6,766 bases of DNA from the NCBI GenBank assembly GCA_036565725.1, contig DATCXQ010000529.1, positions 1-6,766 of the forward strand. The letters run 5' to 3'. The notes below the pieces were generated by a model. The model saw only the letters and a list, made by a program, of their open reading frames with translations. It was not told the DNA's origin and did not search any database. This document shows, piece after piece, positions 4,351 to 6,766 of the stretch. Source of the stretch: JAJVID01 sp036565725. GTDB taxonomy: Bacteria; Acidobacteriota; Blastocatellia; RBC074. Within the stretch, counting starts at the first letter, position 1. Each line of letters begins with the position of its first letter. The position numbers were made by a program, and so were the translations under genes.

Positions 4351-6766
4351 TTACGGGACGTATGTCGCCACGGCGTTTCCGTTTGCGGCGCGGAACACCG
4401 CGTACGAGCGCCCCTTTATCGTCTCGACCGTGAAGGCGACCGGCGAGCCATTTATGGTAAGAGAACCGAGATGGCGGCCGGGGATTTGGTTGGGAACCAT
4501 CGCAAAGAGGTTGTTGGCCCCCGCGCCGACGGTTATCGAAAACCCGAGCTGCGTCCCGTTCCACGTTGGGTTGCCGAACGACGACGTATTTCTTCCGTCG
4601 AGCCATGTGAGCAATTGTTGCGCCGATATCATCGAAACGTTCCGCGCCTTCGCGGAATTCAAAAGCTGCGTGGCGAAGGTGTCACTGTAGTCGTAGTGCG
4701 TGCCGAAAACGCCGTAGTACCCTTCAGGGCCGAGCGCCTTATCGAGCATGCTATTGATGCCTTCTGGATAGGTGACGCCGTTTTCATTTACGAGGTGCGT
4801 CGGGGCCTGATAAACGTCGATGACCGTGCCGTCGAGATCAGCGTAGCGCATGGGGAAGCCCGAACCGGTCATGAATCCTGGACGGTTTTGAACCCAGGAC
4901 GCGGGCCAATAATAGTAAGTCTCATCCAGCCTGATGCCGTTGTTGAATTCGACTTTAGGTTGAGTCGCCCAGTCGCTCCAAGCGATGCAGTGGGTGCGAT
5001 TCGTCTTCTGCGCGGGAAGGTTCGTGTATTTCGCCGCGAACGAGGAGAGGTCGTTATCGAAGAATGAATCGAGCGTTTGAGGCGTCCAGTTTGCGCAGTT
5101 CGTGGTCACATGCACGCCCATCTCGAAACCCTGGTTGTGATACGCGAGCGCTTGTGAATTCGTAAGCCCCGATTCCGTATACAGCCAGGAGGTCGCGCGG
5201 TAGCATCCCCAATCCCCGACGGAACACCCCGGCGCGCTTTCGGCGATGAGCAGGTCGAACGTGCTCTTGGTGCCATCCGGCGTGCCATGGTCGTCGCCGG
5301 TCATCAGGACGACGGCCTTCTTCATGTTCGGCAGATACCAGAACCGCGGCAGCGGCCGTCTGTCCAGGTTCATCGAGAGTATCATATTGCCGAGGAGCCG
5401 CTGGAGTTCGTCGGCCTGCGGGATCACCGCCTTGTCCAGATTCACGTAATCGGGGAAGAAAAGGTCGTTCGGACGGATCGGCGCAAGGCCGTCGCGCTCT
5501 TGCCCCGCCCAGGCCGGATTTCCCTGCCTTGTGAAGACGATGGATCGCGCGAGATCGAAGGTGAACGCCGCCGCCTGTCCGCCGTTCGTCCCTATCGAAC
5601 GAAGCGTGACCGCTGGATTGGAAGTGGCCTGTGACGGGCCGGAGTAGATGGTCGCGACCTGAGTCGCTCCCGCGAGCGTATAAAGGTCGGCGGCGCCGTG
5701 ATACTGAATGGTCTGATTGACGATGCCCGTTCCCGGCGCCTGGGCGGTGTTGACCAACAAGTACGCGTCGGACCGGACGGAGGCCGCGTCACCGATTCCT
5801 AGAAGCGAAGCGAGTTGTTTGTCCGGACGCATCGCGATCAAATTCCCGCCTGAGCCGACCCAATTGCTAAGCATCGTGACCTGTGACGCGGTGAGTGGCA
5901 TTTCGCCGAGTATGACCACGTCGTATTGAGCCAGCGCCGCCTCCGTAACGTTCAGCATGTCGATGGCGTTGAAGTTATTGAATCCCTCGGCGCGCAGGAT
6001 TTCCTGGTAATACTGCGTGAACTTATTTCCCGATCTGGTGATGACAAGAATGGGAAGAGGCGCTGGAAGCGGCGCCGTGGTAAATGACCAGGTGAAATCG
6101 GAAGCGAGGGGCGTCCCTGTCGCGTCGGTGATGTGCGGCGTGGCGCTCCCGCCTTTGAGCGTCACCGTGTAGGTCTGTCCGGACTGCAGCAACTGCTGCG
6201 GCGTGAGCGTGACCTTGAAATCGCTCGACGAGTATGAAACGGCGGCGGTAACCAGGTTGTTCGACGCGTCGCGCAGCATGACAGTTGAGGCGCTCACACT
6301 CGTACCATCGAGCGGTTCAGAGAACACGGCGCTCGGCGCAACTTCTGTCGAAACGCCGGTCGCGCCGGCCGCTGGATTTACAGAAACGACCTGCGGCGGC
6401 CCTGGATCGACAAACACCACGTCCACCCAGTAGTTTGACGACTGAAAAGTATCCGTCGGGAAGCCACCAGTCGGGCTGTAGTGGTAGACGCCGTTGCCCC
6501 CGGCAAAGCTGGCGCTAAGGGCGTGCAGCGGGCCGTTGTCAACGCCCGACGATGCGAAAAAGTTTGCGTCGGCCGCGTAATTCCCCTGTGGGGCGAAGTA
6601 GGAGACGACGTACGTCGTGTTGGCCGTGACCGGGATCGGGTTCTGGAAGAGGGCCTGTTGCCATCCGCTCGTCGTTTCGCTGGCGAAGTTCACGGAGCCG
6701 AGCAGCGCCCCCGCGCTGGTCCAGAGATGACCCACGTGTGTCCCGCCGTTGGTCGCGCCACCTTTG
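4351..6766 (-). CDS. Large secreted multidomain protein: DUF4082, Big_5 Ig-like, amidotransferase-like and NodB-like deacetylase domains (5' end outside window)
   Basis: The frame stays open to the window edge, so at least 805 residues are visible and the N-terminus is missing; the GTG at 6735 is internal, because the ten codons before it (KGGATNGGTH) continue the same domain. Numbering from that GTG: DUF4082 to about 110 (GHLWTSAGALLGS, VTANTTYVVSYFAP); a Big_5 Ig-like domain 113-221 (PPQVVSVNPAAGATGVS to FTWSFTT); an amidotransferase-like domain 228-460 without any cysteine; a NodB-like deacetylase domain about 470-712; and a C-terminal beta domain 717-794. The NodB part has TGDD (479-482), H542 in FEMGVH, R580, GFMTGSGFPMR (620-630) and GTHYD (678-682). 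The second histidine of the H-x3-H metal site is Asn546. All four visible cysteines (504, 511, 547, 583) are in this domain. It probably acts outside the cell on a polysaccharide, but activity and substrate are uncertain. Confidence 0.82.
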   Translation of the reverse strand, partial: KGGATNGGTHVGHLWTSAGALLGSVNFASETTSGWQQALFQNPIPVTANTTYVVSYFAPQGNYAADANFFASSGVDNGPLHALSASFAGGNGVYHYSPTGGFPTDTFQSSNYWVDVVFVDPGPPQVVSVNPAAGATGVSTEVAPSAVFSEPLDGTSVSASTVMLRDASNNLVTAAVSYSSSDFKVTLTPQQLLQSGQTYTVTLKGGSATPHITDATGTPLASDFTWSFTTAPLPAPLPILVITRSGNKFTQYYQEILRAEGFNNFNAIDMLNVTEAALAQYDVVILGEMPLTASQVTMLSNWVGSGGNLIAMRPDKQLASLLGIGDAASVRSDAYLLVNTAQAPGTGIVNQTIQYHGAADLYTLAGATQVATIYSGPSQATSNPAVTLRSIGTNGGQAAAFTFDLARSIVFTRQGNPAWAGQERDGLAPIRPNDLFFPDYVNLDKAVIPQADELQRLLGNMILSMNLDRRPLPRFWYLPNMKKAVVLMTGDDHGTPDGTKSTFDLLIAESAPGCSVGDWGCYRATSWLYTESGLTNSQALAYHNQGFEMGVHVTTNCANWTPQTLDSFFDNDLSSFAAKYTNLPAQKTNRTHCIAWSDWATQPKVEFNNGIRLDETYYYWPASWVQNRPGFMTGSGFPMRYADLDGTVIDVYQAPTHLVNENGVTYPEGINSMLDKALGPEGYYGVFGTHYDYSDTFATQLLNSAKARNVSMISAQQLLTWLDGRNTSSFGNPTWNGTQLGFSITVGAGANNLFAMVPNQIPGRHLGSLTINGSPVAFTVETIKGRSYAVFRAANGNAVATYVP

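Noticed and set aside
4276..5067. 263-residue plus-strand open frame starting in the 9-base repeat
   Set aside because: It begins with a CPLCPLCPL stretch read from the tandem repeat and then runs antisense through the deacetylase-like gene. It is rich in Arg/Val/Glu without any domain pattern, while the minus-strand frame has clear motifs.

Overview
The window carries five protein-coding genes and no RNA genes, insertion sequences or CRISPR array that I can recognise. It looks like the chromosome of a GC-rich, Gram-negative-type soil bacterium. The mix of a TPR-tailed ECF sigma factor, a large secreted DUF4082/Ig-like protein and an intergenic repeat built from CACAGAGG-like units suggests Acidobacteriota or a similar phylum (Verrucomicrobiota, Planctomycetota). 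This placement is an inference from style, not from a marker gene.

Layout. Positions 74-1677 (+) form a two-gene unit: a small DUF1801 protein whose last 13 bases overlap the start of an ECF sigma factor of the ECF42 / COG4941 type (sigma2, sigma4, DUF6596, TPR-like tail). Only 51 bases later lies the end of a convergent minus-strand unit. That unit, 4108 down to 1729, is an MFS permease followed by a membrane-anchored TolB/PD40-like beta-propeller protein. Its true start is the ATG at 2835, which overlaps the permease stop by 8 bases. Upstream on the minus strand, separated by a 242-base gap with a hairpin-forming repeat, is a large secreted-type protein. It is open at the window's right edge (4351-6766) and has DUF4082, Big_5 Ig-like, amidotransferase-like, degenerate NodB-like deacetylase and C-terminal beta domains.

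How the parts may work together. The DUF1801/sigma pair looks like a self-contained regulatory module. Members of this sigma group usually sit beside YCII/DGPF-domain proteins, so a DUF1801 protein in that place is the most interesting genetic arrangement here. The permease and propeller protein are translationally coupled and probably act together at the inner membrane; their substrate is unknown. The large secreted protein keeps the NodB-type aspartates but lacks the usual second metal-binding histidine.

The best leads for something under-described are the DUF1801-ECF42 pair, the MFS-propeller pair, the altered active site of the deacetylase-like protein, and the 9-base-unit inverted repeat at 4247-4319. 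I found no defence system, mobile element or biosynthetic cluster.
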